From Nonomuraea dietziae (lineage in GTDB: Bacteria; Actinomycetota; Actinomycetes; Streptosporangiales; Streptosporangiaceae): a DNA stretch of 64,000 bases. Under the pieces are notes generated by a model that worked only from the letters and a program-made list of their open reading frames with translations, did not search any database and was not told the origin of the DNA. Location of the stretch: contig NZ_JACIBV010000001.1 of NCBI RefSeq assembly GCF_014195505.1, positions 2,790,001 through 2,854,000 of the forward strand, given 5' to 3'. Shown here in pieces: positions 8,491-16,924 of this stretch. The translations under genes and the position numbers were made by a program. Every line of letters starts with the position of its first letter. Positions within the stretch are counted from its first letter, which is position 1.

Positions 8491-9569
8491 GTGAGCACAG
8501 CCTCCGCGTCGCTTTCGTCGGGTAGGAGGACGGAGTCAGCGACGCGCCAGGTCAGCGTCACCTCGTCGCCCACGCGAGCCTCGCTCAGGCCGCCGGCCTG
8601 CTCGCGGGCCAGGGCGGGCGAGCCGTCCGGCAGTTTCAGCTCCAGCTTGCGGCTGGAGCCCAGGTAGATCTCGCCGGTGACCGTCGCGGGCAGGGCGTTC
8701 CAGCCGGACTCGGCCTCGTGCCCCTGCTTGCGCACGGCCAGCCGCTCGGGCCGCACGACGAGCGCGCCGTCCCTGCCCTCGATCGAGCCGGGCACCCGCA
8801 GCAGCCGGGCGCAGGCGCCGAGGCCCTGGCCGTCGACGGGGCCGCGCAGGACGGTCGACTCGCCGAGGAACTTGGCCACGAACAGCGTCCTGGGCCGCTC
8901 GTAGAGCTCGGCGGCGGGGCCGACCTGCTCGATGCGGCCCTTGTTGAACACCGCGATCCTGTCGGAGAGCACCAGCGCCTCGTCCTGGTCATGGGTGACG
9001 TAGACGAAGGTGGTGCCGAGCTCGGCGTGGATGCGCTTGATCTCCAGCTGGAGCCAGTCGCGCAGCTTCTTGTCCAGGGCGCCGAGCGGCTCGTCCATCA
9101 GCAGGACGCGCGGGTTGTAGACGATCGCGCGGGCGACCGCGACGCGCTGCTGCTGGCCTCCTGACAGCTCGCGCGGGTAGCGGTGACCGAAGTCGCCGAG
9201 GTGGACGGTCTCCATCGCCGCCGCCACCAGCTCGGCGCGCCTGGCCTTCGGCACCTTGCGCTGCTTGAGCGGGTAGGCGATGTTCTCGGCGACCGTCATG
9301 TGCGGGAACAGGGCGTAGTGCTGGAAGACCATACCCATGTCGCGTTTGTGCGGAGGGGTGGCGCCGATGGAGGCGCCGTCGACGGTCAGCTCGCCGCTGG
9401 TCTGCCTGACGAACCCGGCGATGATGTTGAGCGTCGTGGTCTTGCCCGAGCCGCTCGGCCCGAGCAGGGTCATGAACTCGCCGGGCTCGATCGCCAGCGA
9501 CACGTCGTCGACGGCGACGAAGTCGGCGTAGGTCTTGGTGAGGCCGGTGAGCTGGATGCTACTTGGCAC
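8487..9569 (-). CDS. ABC transporter ATP-binding protein, PotA type (spermidine/putrescine)
   Basis: A 360-residue importer ATPase. Walker A is GPSGSGKTT, the signature is LSGGQQQRVAVARAI, Walker B is VLLMDEPLGALD, and the switch histidine follows in YVTHDQDEAL. A TOBE-type domain fills the last third, as in PotA. The N-terminus SIQLTGLTKTYADFVAVDDV is standard. It overlaps the permease gene upstream by 11 bases and the oxidase downstream by four, within one operon. Confidence 0.93.
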   Translation of the reverse strand: MPSSIQLTGLTKTYADFVAVDDVSLAIEPGEFMTLLGPSGSGKTTTLNIIAGFVRQTSGELTVDGASIGATPPHKRDMGMVFQHYALFPHMTVAENIAYPLKQRKVPKARRAELVAAAMETVHLGDFGHRYPRELSGGQQQRVAVARAIVYNPRVLLMDEPLGALDKKLRDWLQLEIKRIHAELGTTFVYVTHDQDEALVLSDRIAVFNKGRIEQVGPAAELYERPRTLFVAKFLGESTVLRGPVDGQGLGACARLLRVPGSIEGRDGALVVRPERLAVRKQGHEAESGWNALPATVTGEIYLGSSRKLELKLPDGSPALAREQAGGLSEARVGDEVTLTWRVADSVLLPDESDAEAVLT

Positions 9570-10341
9570 GGGTCCTCCTGGCGACGAAGAAGGTGGCGAC
9601 CAGGACGAGCGTCGTGGTGAGCACGATGATCATCGTGGCCGCTGCGGCGATGGTGGGATCGGTCTCGCGGGTGACGCTGGCGTACATCTTCACCGGCAGC
9701 GTCTGCAGGTAGGGGCTCTGGATGAACAGCGAGACGACCACCTCGTCGAAGCTGGTCACGAAGGCGAACAGGGCACCCGAGGCGACTCCGGGGGCCACCA
9801 GCGGCAGCGTCACGCTGCGGAAGGCGGTCCACCTGCTCGCCCCGAGGCTGGCCGCGGCGTCCTCGAGCCGCCTGTCGAAGCCGCGCAGCGACGCCGTGAC
9901 CGGGATGATCACGAACGGCAGGGCGAGCACGGTGTGCGCCATGACGAACCCGGCCAGCGTGCCGACGAGCTGGAGCTTGAGGAAGACCGCGTAGGTGCCG
10001 ATGGCGAGCACGACACCCGGCACGATCATCGGCGCCAGCATGGAGCCCTGGGCCAGCGCCAGGCCCCTGATCTTCGCCCTGGTCAGGCCGAGCGCCGCAG
10101 CCGTCCCGAGGACGGTGGCCACGACCGTGACCAGCAGCGCCACCTGCACCGAGGTGCCGAGCGCCGACATCCAGGCGGGGTCGCCGAAGAAGTTGGCGTA
10201 CCACCGGGTGGAGTAGCCGTCGGGAGGGAACTTCAGCGACGGCTTGTCGGTGAAGCTCAGCGGCACCACGATCAGCGCCGGTGCGACCAGCCACACGCCG
10301 ATCAGGGTGCAGAAGGCCCAGAGCAGGCCGCGGGCCCTCAT
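9559..10341 (-). CDS. ABC transporter permease, PotC type
   Basis: A 260-residue membrane subunit. The ATG at 10341 is chosen because it overlaps the stop of the upstream PotB-type gene (ATGA) and opens with a hydrophobic first segment (LLWAFCTLIGVWLVAPALIV). The open frame extends 35 codons further upstream, but that part overlaps PotB and has no membrane character. The EAA loop (LEDAAASLGASRWTAFRSV) is present. Pairs with the PotB-type permease for polyamine uptake. Confidence 0.92.
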   Translation of the reverse strand: MRARGLLWAFCTLIGVWLVAPALIVVPLSFTDKPSLKFPPDGYSTRWYANFFGDPAWMSALGTSVQVALLVTVVATVLGTAAALGLTRAKIRGLALAQGSMLAPMIVPGVVLAIGTYAVFLKLQLVGTLAGFVMAHTVLALPFVIIPVTASLRGFDRRLEDAAASLGASRWTAFRSVTLPLVAPGVASGALFAFVTSFDEVVVSLFIQSPYLQTLPVKMYASVTRETDPTIAAAATMIIVLTTTLVLVATFFVARRTRAK

Positions 10342-11165
10342 CCGGTCACCTTCCTTCCCGTACGGCGCAGCGTCACGGCCAGCAACGCGATCATGGCGAG
10401 TGTCAGGCCCAGCAGGACCACGCCCATCGCCCCTCCCCTGCCCCACTTGAGCAGGCCGTTCACCTGCGTGAAGATCTGCTGGGAGATCAGCGCGTCGGTC
10501 GGCGAGCCCAGCAGCGCGGGGGTGACGTAGAAGCCGAGCGCGCTGATGAACACCGTCAGGCAGCCCGCGGAGACGCCTGGCAGCGACTGCGGCACGTACA
10601 CCTGCAGGAACGCCTTGACCGGGTGCGCGCCCAGGCTGGTCGCGGCCGACAGCAGCCGCCTGTCGATGCCGCTCATCACCGCGTACAGCGGCAGCACCAT
10701 GAACGGCATCAGCAGTTGCACCATGCCGATGACCACGCCGGTCTGGGTGCGGATGAGGCTGAAGGGCCCCATCCCGATCGCGCCCAGCGCCTTGTTGATC
10801 ACGCCGGTGTCCTGGAGCAGGATCACCCAGGCGAAGGTGCGCACCATGAGGCTGGTCCAGAACGGCACCAGCACCAGCAGGGTGAGGACCGCCTTGGCCC
10901 TCGGCCCCGCGATGGTCATCGCGTAGGCGTAGGGGTAGGACAGCGCCAGCGCGACCAGCGTCACCCAGAAGGCGGTGCTGAACGTGCGGCCGAGCACCTG
11001 CATGTTGGCCTGTTCGCCGAAGAACCAGGCGAAGTTGCCCAGCCCTGGCTCCGGGTCGGTGAACGCGCTGACCAGCATGGACAGCAGGGGGTAGAGGAAG
11101 AAGACGCCGAGCGCGATCAGCGCGGGCAGGATCAGGAGCGCGGGCCCCGCCGTTCTCTCTTTCAC
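10338..11165 (-). CDS. ABC transporter permease, PotB type
   Basis: A 275-residue membrane subunit of the polyamine importer. Six hydrophobic segments can be traced, starting with ALLILPALIALGVFFLYPLL, and the EAA-like loop is LLSAATSLGAHPVKAFLQVY. It lies 7 bp after the substrate-binding lipoprotein gene and overlaps the PotC-type gene. Confidence 0.92.
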   Translation of the reverse strand: MKERTAGPALLILPALIALGVFFLYPLLSMLVSAFTDPEPGLGNFAWFFGEQANMQVLGRTFSTAFWVTLVALALSYPYAYAMTIAGPRAKAVLTLLVLVPFWTSLMVRTFAWVILLQDTGVINKALGAIGMGPFSLIRTQTGVVIGMVQLLMPFMVLPLYAVMSGIDRRLLSAATSLGAHPVKAFLQVYVPQSLPGVSAGCLTVFISALGFYVTPALLGSPTDALISQQIFTQVNGLLKWGRGGAMGVVLLGLTLAMIALLAVTLRRTGRKVTG

Positions 11166-11172
11166 GGCGTGC

Positions 11173-12291
11173 TCAGCCTCCGAGCCAGGCGGACCACTTC
11201 TCGATCATCTCCGGCTGGTTCTCCGCCCACCACTTGTCGTCCACCGTGAGCCGCTTGTCGGCGACCTCAGGGCGGGTGGTCAGGAAGGAGGTGCCGAGCT
11301 CGTCGAGCTTGGGCTTGGCGTCGGTGTTGATGGGCGAGTAGGAGGTCAGCTCGGTGAGCTTGGCCTGCTGCTGGGCGCCCAGGTAGTAGTTGATCATCGC
11401 CATGGCGGCCTTGGGGTTCTTGGCGTTCTTCGGCACGGCCAGCGAGTCCATGATGGGCATCCACTGGTTCCACTGGACGTCGAACGTGCCGCCGTTCTTG
11501 ATACCGGCGTAGGCGCGGCCGCTCCACATCATGACCATGTCCACCTCGCCGGACTCCAGCAGCTGCTGGGACTCGGCGCCGGTCTTCCAGAAGACCAGGT
11601 CGGCGCGGACGGTGTCGAGCTTCTTGGTCGCCCTGGGGACGTCGAGCGGGTAGAGCTTGTCGGGGGCGACACCGTCGGCGACCAGCGCGGCCTCGAACGG
11701 GCCTGGCGCCGAGTCACCGGGGTTGCCGGGGATGGCGCGCTTGCCGGGGAACTTGGCGGTGTCGAAGAAGTCGGCCCAGCCCTGCGGCGGGTTGGCGCCG
11801 AACTTGTTCTTGTTGTAGGCGAGGACCATGCCGTACTGCATCGCGGGGACGCTGCACTCGGTGGCCAGGCCTTCGGGGACCTTCGACTTGTCGATGATCT
11901 TGTAGTCGAGCGGCTGGAGGAGCTTGCCGCACTGCGCCGCGGCCCAGATGGAGTCGGTGTCCACGACGTCCCACGTGACGTTGGCGGAGTCGACCTGGGC
12001 CTTGACCTTCGCGTAGTCGGTGGGGCCGTCCTGCAGCACCTGGGCGCCCGACTCCTTGGCGAAGGGGTCGATCGCCGCGTCCTGCTGGCCCTTCTGGTAG
12101 ACGCCTCCGTAGGAGACGAAGGTCAGGTTGACGCCCTTCAGTGCGTCCTTCTTCACGACTCCGGACTTGGCTGGGCCGGAGCCGAGGTCGATGTCCGCGG
12201 GCGCCGCGGCGCCACCGCCGCAGGCCGCGGCGAGCAGCAGGGAGGCGGAGGCTACGGCCGTACCGGCCAGTCGCTTGGTTATGTTGAGCAT
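11173..12291 (-). CDS. Polyamine ABC transporter substrate-binding lipoprotein, PotD type
   Basis: A 372-residue extracytoplasmic binding protein. It has a lipoprotein signal peptide with lipobox LLAAAC near residue 24 followed by a glycine/alanine linker. The mature domain opens with VNLTFVSYGGVYQKGQQDA, the usual start of PotD/PotF-like periplasmic-binding folds, and later shows WGDVVDTDS-like ligand-pocket strands (WDVVDTDSIW). It lies 33 bp downstream of the XRE-cupin regulator and heads the transporter part of the operon. Confidence 0.92.
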   Translation of the reverse strand: MLNITKRLAGTAVASASLLLAAACGGGAAAPADIDLGSGPAKSGVVKKDALKGVNLTFVSYGGVYQKGQQDAAIDPFAKESGAQVLQDGPTDYAKVKAQVDSANVTWDVVDTDSIWAAAQCGKLLQPLDYKIIDKSKVPEGLATECSVPAMQYGMVLAYNKNKFGANPPQGWADFFDTAKFPGKRAIPGNPGDSAPGPFEAALVADGVAPDKLYPLDVPRATKKLDTVRADLVFWKTGAESQQLLESGEVDMVMMWSGRAYAGIKNGGTFDVQWNQWMPIMDSLAVPKNAKNPKAAMAMINYYLGAQQQAKLTELTSYSPINTDAKPKLDELGTSFLTTRPEVADKRLTVDDKWWAENQPEMIEKWSAWLGG

Positions 12292-12324
12292 GGTCTGCCC
12301 CCTCTGTAATGGAGAAACGGGGTG

Positions 12325-12882
12325 TCAGTCAGGGGTTGGCGGGCTGATGATCCAGAGGACCTCCGCGTCGTCGTCTCCGTCGTTGACGACGCGGTGCGGG
12401 ATGGAGGTGCGGTACTCGACGCTGTCGCCGGGCTCCAGCCGGCGCGGGATCGCCTCGCCGAGGTGGACGGTGACCGTGCCGCGCAGCACGAGCAGGATCT
12501 CCTGGGAGTCTCCGTGGGTGTACTGGTCGTCCCCTGTGGAGGCGCCGGGCTCGAACTCGCCGCTGTACACCTCCAGGTTCTGGAGCGGGCGTTGCGAGAT
12601 CAGGTACTTGCGTGAGCCGCGCCCCGCGTGCAGTTCGGGGCGCTCCGCCCTGCGAACGAGGCGGTGTCCTGTCGCCTGCTCCTCGTTGAACAGATCGGCG
12701 ACCGTGATGCCGAGCGCCACGGCGATCCGCCGCAGCATGCCGACACTCGCGCTGGTCTGCCCGCGCTCCAACTGGCTGATGAAGCTGGCGCTCGCCTGTG
12801 CATGCGCAGCCAGACCCCTGACGGTCATCTGGCGCATGGTCCTGTAGGCACGGATCCGATCGCCCAAGGGCTCAGATGCCAT
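12325..12882 (-). CDS. XRE-cupin transcriptional regulator, PuuR-like
   Basis: A 185-residue regulator. The N-terminal helix-turn-helix (TVRGLAAHAQASASFISQLERG, residues about 20-41) is followed by a C-terminal cupin domain with the TGDDQYTHGDSQEILLVLRG core. In E. coli the same architecture (PuuR) represses putrescine utilisation. It is the first gene of a minus-strand operon with polyamine transport and oxidation genes, so it probably senses a polyamine. A 19-bp palindrome just upstream is a candidate autoregulatory operator. Confidence 0.9.
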   Translation of the reverse strand: MASEPLGDRIRAYRTMRQMTVRGLAAHAQASASFISQLERGQTSASVGMLRRIAVALGITVADLFNEEQATGHRLVRRAERPELHAGRGSRKYLISQRPLQNLEVYSGEFEPGASTGDDQYTHGDSQEILLVLRGTVTVHLGEAIPRRLEPGDSVEYRTSIPHRVVNDGDDDAEVLWIISPPTPD

Positions 12883-12902
12883 CGAACGTCTCGATTCTCT
12901 GC

Positions 12903-12921
12903 ACTGAACATTTTGTTAAGT
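12903..12921. promoter_or_regulatory. Putative operator of the PuuR-like regulator
   Basis: ACTGAACATTTTGTTAAGT is a 19-bp inverted repeat with one mismatched pair around a 3-bp centre. It is AT-rich against a GC-rich background and lies 20 bp before the regulator start codon, overlapping the expected promoter. The TGAACA half resembles the ATGAACA element described for E. coli PuuR sites, but this is only a visual match. Confidence 0.6.
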
Positions 12922-12947
12922 AGCAATGAAGGGACCGTACAAACGCA

Positions 12948-12975
12948 TCAACCGCCCCGACAAGGGGGCGGTTGA
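12948..12975. terminator. Hairpin, possible terminator of the 13238-13885 gene
   Basis: A perfect 11-bp stem (TCAACCGCCCC with its complement) around GACAAG. It lies 263 bp beyond the end of the minus-strand gene at 13238 and just before the promoter of the polyamine operon, so it would insulate the operon from readthrough. The remaining 12976-13237 shows no gene I can support. Confidence 0.5.
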
Positions 12976-13237
12976 TTACGAATCGGTCAAATGTGATGAC
13001 GATCACGTCGGAGAACGTATCAGGAGGCCCGACAGAGCCGCTGGTAGCGGTGCATCCCCGCCTTCGGCGCGCAGGTCGTCGAGGTCGGACAGCACAAGCG
13101 CCAACGCCTCCATGCGAGGCAGCACCTGCGCCAGGTACCTGACCTTCGGCCGCCGAGATGTGGCTCTCTCCCTCGGTCCCGTCGGTGCCGCTCGAAGGCC
13201 GGCTTCTACAGCCGCCGGCCGAGGGCGAAGAGGAGGG

Positions 13238-13885
13238 TCATTCGGCGTCCGAGTCTGCCGACTCCACGGGCGGCGCGATCTGCAGTGGTGCAGCGGCCCC
13301 GCCGGCGATCTCGCGCCCTTGACTCAGTGTGTGGTCAAGCTGCCTGGCCAGGAGTGGGAGGGTCGCCGGAGGGAGATACGCGTCAGCGCCGGCATCGAGC
13401 AGTCGCCGGACCGGGCCGTGGTACCGAACTCCGAGTTCGGGGTCCTCGATCTCGGTGACGACGACGCGAGCCTTCGGGAACATCGATCGGAGCGCTCCGA
13501 TCAGCTGTGGGCTGCCCGCAGGTACCAGCAGCACATCGGCCGTCGCGGGAGCCGCATGCATGTCGAGCACCACGTAGTCCGCCCCGAGCTGGGTGGACAA
13601 CGCGACCCGAGCCGCGGTCGACAGCTCCATCGCGGTGGCCACGACCGTCACGCTCTCGTAGTCCGTCGGTGCTTGATCGCCGGCCCCATCCAGCGCGCCG
13701 CGTTCGACGATGGCGCCTTGGACCACGTCGACGGTGCTGGAGATCGTCGCGATCGACGCGCCGTCACGCGTGACGACCAGGTTCTCACCAGGCCGGAGGG
13801 CGTCGATGAGCGCCACGACGTCTTCGGGAAGGCGGGTCACGTCGATTCGCTGTGTGGAGCGTGGGGCGCGTTTGCGGATCACCAT
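13238..13885 (-). CDS. Hypothetical protein with Phd-like start and receiver-like second half
   Basis: About 215 residues, not recognised as a named family. Residues about 10-50 (DVTRLPEDVVALIDAL then LVVTRDGASIATIS) resemble the start of Phd/YefM-type antitoxins. The later part (GADYVVLDM, then ARVVVTEIED, then LLDAGADAYLPPATLP) looks like a response-regulator receiver fold without its normal phospho-acceptor context. The C-terminus is proline-alanine rich. No membrane segment. A short coupled ORF precedes it. Codon use suits a real gene. Confidence 0.6.
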   Translation of the reverse strand: MVIRKRAPRSTQRIDVTRLPEDVVALIDALRPGENLVVTRDGASIATISSTVDVVQGAIVERGALDGAGDQAPTDYESVTVVATAMELSTAARVALSTQLGADYVVLDMHAAPATADVLLVPAGSPQLIGALRSMFPKARVVVTEIEDPELGVRYHGPVRRLLDAGADAYLPPATLPLLARQLDHTLSQGREIAGGAAAPLQIAPPVESADSDAE

Positions 13886-13998
13886 GCCTGGGACACGCTC
13901 ACGGCTGCGAGGGCAGCCTGCGTCCCGCGCAGCCCCGGCCGCCCTGGCCGCCTACCGAAGTTGCCTGCTCCGAAGGCGCCGCTCAACCAGGTGATCAC
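13879..13998 (-). CDS. Possible 39-residue leader peptide upstream of the 13238-13885 gene
   Basis: A GTG-started short frame preceded by GAAGGGAC. It begins (M)ITWLSGAFGAGNFG and ends in AVSVSQAW. Its stop overlaps the next start as ATGGTGA, an arrangement typical of translational coupling. There is no homology evidence, so it may be chance; a longer reading of the same frame from the ATG at 14079 is also open. Confidence 0.3.
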   Translation of the reverse strand: MITWLSGAFGAGNFGRRPGRPGLRGTQAALAAVSVSQAW

Positions 13999-14219
13999 GT
14001 GAGTCCCTTCTGATGCTGTGATCTTGTTGGATGCGACGACACCCTCATTGGTTCGAGGCGGCGTCCGAGTTTCCCTCATCGACCATGCCTGCGCCCGTCC
14101 ACGGCGGGACGCGGATGGGACCCGTCCCTGACCGCCAAGGCGCTGCGGGATCCGTGTCGATCTCGGAGGGTCGTGGTGCCTTCGAGCTCCGGCGCACGTC
14201 GAACGTCGGCCCGCGGTCC

Positions 14220-14888
14220 TCAGGCGTCTCCGGCTCCGCCGGCCTGTGGGCGCGAAGCGTCCTGGCCGTAGGCTCGCAGGAATGCCGCCACCGCCGCCTC
14301 CGCCAGCCGGTCGAGCTCGGCATCGGTGTAGGAGGCGCTCCCGCCGCAGAACATGACCCTGTTCACCGGGATCCACAGCAGCAGGCCCATGAGGTGGTCG
14401 GCGGCCAGCCGAGGGTCGTCCAGACGCAGCAGACCGCGCTCCTCCAGGCGCCCGAAGCAGCCCGTCAGCGTCTCCAGTACCCGCTCGAAGCCCTGCTCGT
14501 ACCAGGTGCGGCCCAGATCCGGGAAGCGGTCGGCCTCGGCGATGATCAGCCGTCGCAGGCGCAGGACCTCGGGCCGCATGAGCGAGCCGAGGAACGCGCG
14601 GGCCAGCTCGCCCAGGGCCTTGCGAGGATCGTCGCTGTCGTCGAGCGTCGCCGTGATCACCCGGGTGAGGCCCTCGATCTCGCCGGTGGTGTCGAGCATG
14701 AGGTGGGTGAAGAGCTGCTCCTTGTCGGTGAAGTGCTTGTAGACCGTCTGCTTCGACACCGCCGCGAGGGTCGCGACCTCGTCCATGCTGGCGCCCACGT
14801 AGCCGTTGCGCAGGAAGACAGCCCTGGCCGCGTCGATGATCTGCCTGCGTTTGCGGGCCGTACGGCCTTCGTCCACGTCCGGTGCCAT
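14220..14888 (-). CDS. TetR-family transcriptional regulator
   Basis: A 222-residue regulator. The helix-turn-helix is EVATLAAVSKQTVYKHFTDKEQ (about residues 37-58). The ligand domain resembles that of the TetR at 3722-4378 (DRFPDLGRTWYEQG against RRFPELGRSYQQRG), suggesting paralogues. It is divergent from a beta-lactamase-fold hydrolase with a palindromic operator region between the genes, and probably controls both. Confidence 0.9.
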   Translation of the reverse strand: MAPDVDEGRTARKRRQIIDAARAVFLRNGYVGASMDEVATLAAVSKQTVYKHFTDKEQLFTHLMLDTTGEIEGLTRVITATLDDSDDPRKALGELARAFLGSLMRPEVLRLRRLIIAEADRFPDLGRTWYEQGFERVLETLTGCFGRLEERGLLRLDDPRLAADHLMGLLLWIPVNRVMFCGGSASYTDAELDRLAEAAVAAFLRAYGQDASRPQAGGAGDA

Positions 14889-14915
14889 GTGATCCCCTCT
14901 GCCGATGGTCGGATA

Positions 14916-14959
14916 GTACTAGACAGTTCCGTACCCGGTAAGTACTGTACCGTCTAGTT
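14916..14959. promoter_or_regulatory. Putative TetR operator in divergent promoter region
   Basis: Imperfect inverted repeat ACTAGACAG (14918-14926) and CCGTCTAGT (14950-14958), with GTAC steps inside. The right half CTGTACCGTCTAGTT shares CTGTACCGT and AGTT with the operator at 4389-4436. It ends 7 bp before the hydrolase start codon and begins 27 bp from the TetR start. Confidence 0.65.
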
Positions 14960-14965
14960 CCCACC

Positions 14966-16084
14966 ATGGACAGGATGGTAGCGATGGGTGATCTCCAGAA
15001 GCTGGTACAGGAAGCCGCCGACGAGCTGGTCGAGTCGGGCCAGGAGCGGGGCCTCCAGGTGGCCGTCTACCGTGACGGCCGGCAGGTCGTGGACGTGGCC
15101 GCCGGTGTGGCCGACCCCGAGAGCGGCAGGCCCGTGACGCCCGACACGCCCTTCTACAACTTCTCCATCGGCAAGGGCGCCACCGCCACCGTCGCCCACG
15201 TGCTCGTGGAGCGCGGGCTGTTCGGCTACGACACGCGCGTGGCGGAGCTGTGGCCGGAGTTCGGGGCGCACGGCAAGGAAGGCGTGACGGTGCGCCACGT
15301 GCTGACGCACACCGCGGGGGTGCCCGGCGTCCCGCTGGACACGACGCCGGAGGACGTCTGCGACTGGGGCACGATGGTCGCCGCGCTGGAGAACGCCGAG
15401 CTGTGGTGGGAGCCGGGCACCAAGATGGGCTACCACGCCTACACGTTCGGGTTCCTCGTCGGCGAGATCGTCCGGCGGGCCACCGGCAAGCCGATCTCGC
15501 AGGTGCTGCGGGAGGAGGTGAGCGGGCCGCTCGCCGTGGCCGACGAGCTCTACTTCGGCATGCCCCGGTCGGAGCACCACAGGCTCGCACGGCTGGAGGA
15601 CGCCCCCATGGACATGTCGGCGTTCGCGGACATGCCCGAGGACCTGCCGATGTTCAAGGCCGGCCCGATGGACTTGATGCCCACCGCCGCGCTGGGCAGT
15701 CGCCCCGACTACCTGTCGGCCGACATCCCCGCGGGCGGCAAGACCTCGGCCAGGGCGATCGCGCGCATGTACGCCGCGCTGCTCGGCGAGGTGGACGGCA
15801 CGCGGCTGATCTCGCAGGAGAGGCTGCGCGAGGTGACGGCCGTGGCCTACACCGGCATGGACGAGGTGTTCGGCATGCCGTCGGCGTGGGGGCTGGGCTA
15901 CGCGATCGGCCGGCCGGGGTCCACGCCCGAGGAGACGCCGACGGTGTTCGGCATGGCCGGCGCCGGGGGGAGCGTGGCGTACGCCGACACCGCCTCCGGC
16001 CTCGCCTTCGCCGTCACCAAGAACCGGCTGGCCAACGACTTCGACACCGTCACCAAGCTCGGCGACATCGTCGCCCGCGGCTGA
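14966..16084 (+). CDS. Serine hydrolase, class C beta-lactamase/EstB-like
   Basis: A 372-residue enzyme of the beta-lactamase-fold esterase family. The catalytic SxxK is SIGKG near residue 68, the YxN-equivalent tyrosine is in GYHAYTFG near residue 155, and the HTAG motif (VLTHTAGVPG) typical of EstB-like enzymes is present. No signal peptide, so it acts in the cytoplasm, probably as an esterase rather than a penicillinase. ATG codons at 14966, 14975 and 14984 are all possible starts. It is divergent from its likely TetR regulator. Confidence 0.9.
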   Translation: MDRMVAMGDLQKLVQEAADELVESGQERGLQVAVYRDGRQVVDVAAGVADPESGRPVTPDTPFYNFSIGKGATATVAHVLVERGLFGYDTRVAELWPEFGAHGKEGVTVRHVLTHTAGVPGVPLDTTPEDVCDWGTMVAALENAELWWEPGTKMGYHAYTFGFLVGEIVRRATGKPISQVLREEVSGPLAVADELYFGMPRSEHHRLARLEDAPMDMSAFADMPEDLPMFKAGPMDLMPTAALGSRPDYLSADIPAGGKTSARAIARMYAALLGEVDGTRLISQERLREVTAVAYTGMDEVFGMPSAWGLGYAIGRPGSTPEETPTVFGMAGAGGSVAYADTASGLAFAVTKNRLANDFDTVTKLGDIVARG

Positions 16085-16241
16085 GGTGCTCCCCTGCCGC
16101 CGGACAGGTGAGCGCGCTCGAGCCGAGCAGACCGAAGGCCGGGCCTCGCGCGAGCCGTGAGGAGCAGGCCGCCTCATGCCTCATGCCCGGCTCGGCCCCT
16201 TCCGTCCGTCTGGGATCGGCTCTTCAGCGCGTGGACGTCGC

Positions 16242-16748
16242 TCACCAGCCCCACCGCTGGTTGTTCCCCCCGTGGCAGGTCCACTGGCCGACCCTGGCCC
16301 AGTCGGCCGTGCTCCATCCCAGGACTTCGAGGCACTTGCCGCTGTGGAGGTTGCCGATCAGTCCGTTGGACGTGTTCATGTACCACCGCTGGTTGTTCCC
16401 CCCGTGGCAGGTCCATTGACCGGCCACCGCTCCCTCGGCCGTGCTCCAGCCAAGGATCTCGAGGCACTTGCCGCTGTGGACGTTCTGGATCAGTCCGGTG
16501 GTGTAGCTGTAGTTCCACTGCTGGTTGTTGCCGCCGTGGCAGGTCCATTGACCGGCCTGCGCCCAGTCGGCCGTGCTGTAGCCGAGGATTTCTAGGCACT
16601 TGCCGCTGTGGAGGTTGCCGATCAGAGTGGATCTGACGCTCGATGACGCCACGGCGCTGGACACGCCGGAGGTCGTGCCGGTCAGGAACACTGCCGCGGT
16701 GACCAGGACGACCGATGCCGGCCTCACTCTTCGATGGGTCGTGGGCAT
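16242..16748 (-). CDS. Secreted ricin-type beta-trefoil lectin
   Basis: A 168-residue exported protein. A signal peptide (VVLVTAAVFLTGTTSGVSSAVA) is followed by a single beta-trefoil made of three very similar repeats. Each contains a LHSGKCLE or VHSGKCLE start, a WSTA/YSTA segment and a GQWTCHGGNNQ(R/Q)W end, which is the QxW signature of carbohydrate-binding ricin B repeats. It has no catalytic domain, so it is a free lectin. The start is the ATG before PTTHRRVRP. Confidence 0.9.
   Translation of the reverse strand: MPTTHRRVRPASVVLVTAAVFLTGTTSGVSSAVASSSVRSTLIGNLHSGKCLEILGYSTADWAQAGQWTCHGGNNQQWNYSYTTGLIQNVHSGKCLEILGWSTAEGAVAGQWTCHGGNNQRWYMNTSNGLIGNLHSGKCLEVLGWSTADWARVGQWTCHGGNNQRWGW
16255..16625 (-). 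repeat. Three tandem intragenic repeats encoding the lectin subdomains
   Basis: Three copies of about 130 bp, with near-identical blocks CCGTGGCAGGTCCA and GGCACTTGCCGCTGTGGA at regular spacing (around 16270, 16402 and 16538, and around 16332, 16467 and 16601). The high DNA identity suggests recent duplication or gene conversion among the trefoil units. Confidence 0.8.
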
Positions 16749-16924
16749 GGGGACTCCCGCGTTGCTGGAGCGATCTGTTCCAGGAATGCTGGCGCAGGCA
16801 AGCGGGGTTCCGCATGGGTAGGCCCTACTCACCTTGCGCTCGACGCGGGCATGAAGGGGAGGACGCTGGTCCGCCAGGACCCTCCACCTGAGAACCCCAC
16901 CGTCCGCCGGCTGGCGGCCCGGCG

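Noticed and set aside
12926..14002. 358-residue plus-strand open frame
   Set aside because: Runs over a hairpin and antisense to the 13238-13885 gene; arginine-rich shadow composition.
13886..14219. Further genes between the two minus-strand genes
   Set aside because: Apart from the weak 39-residue leader frame, only shadow-like frames are present.
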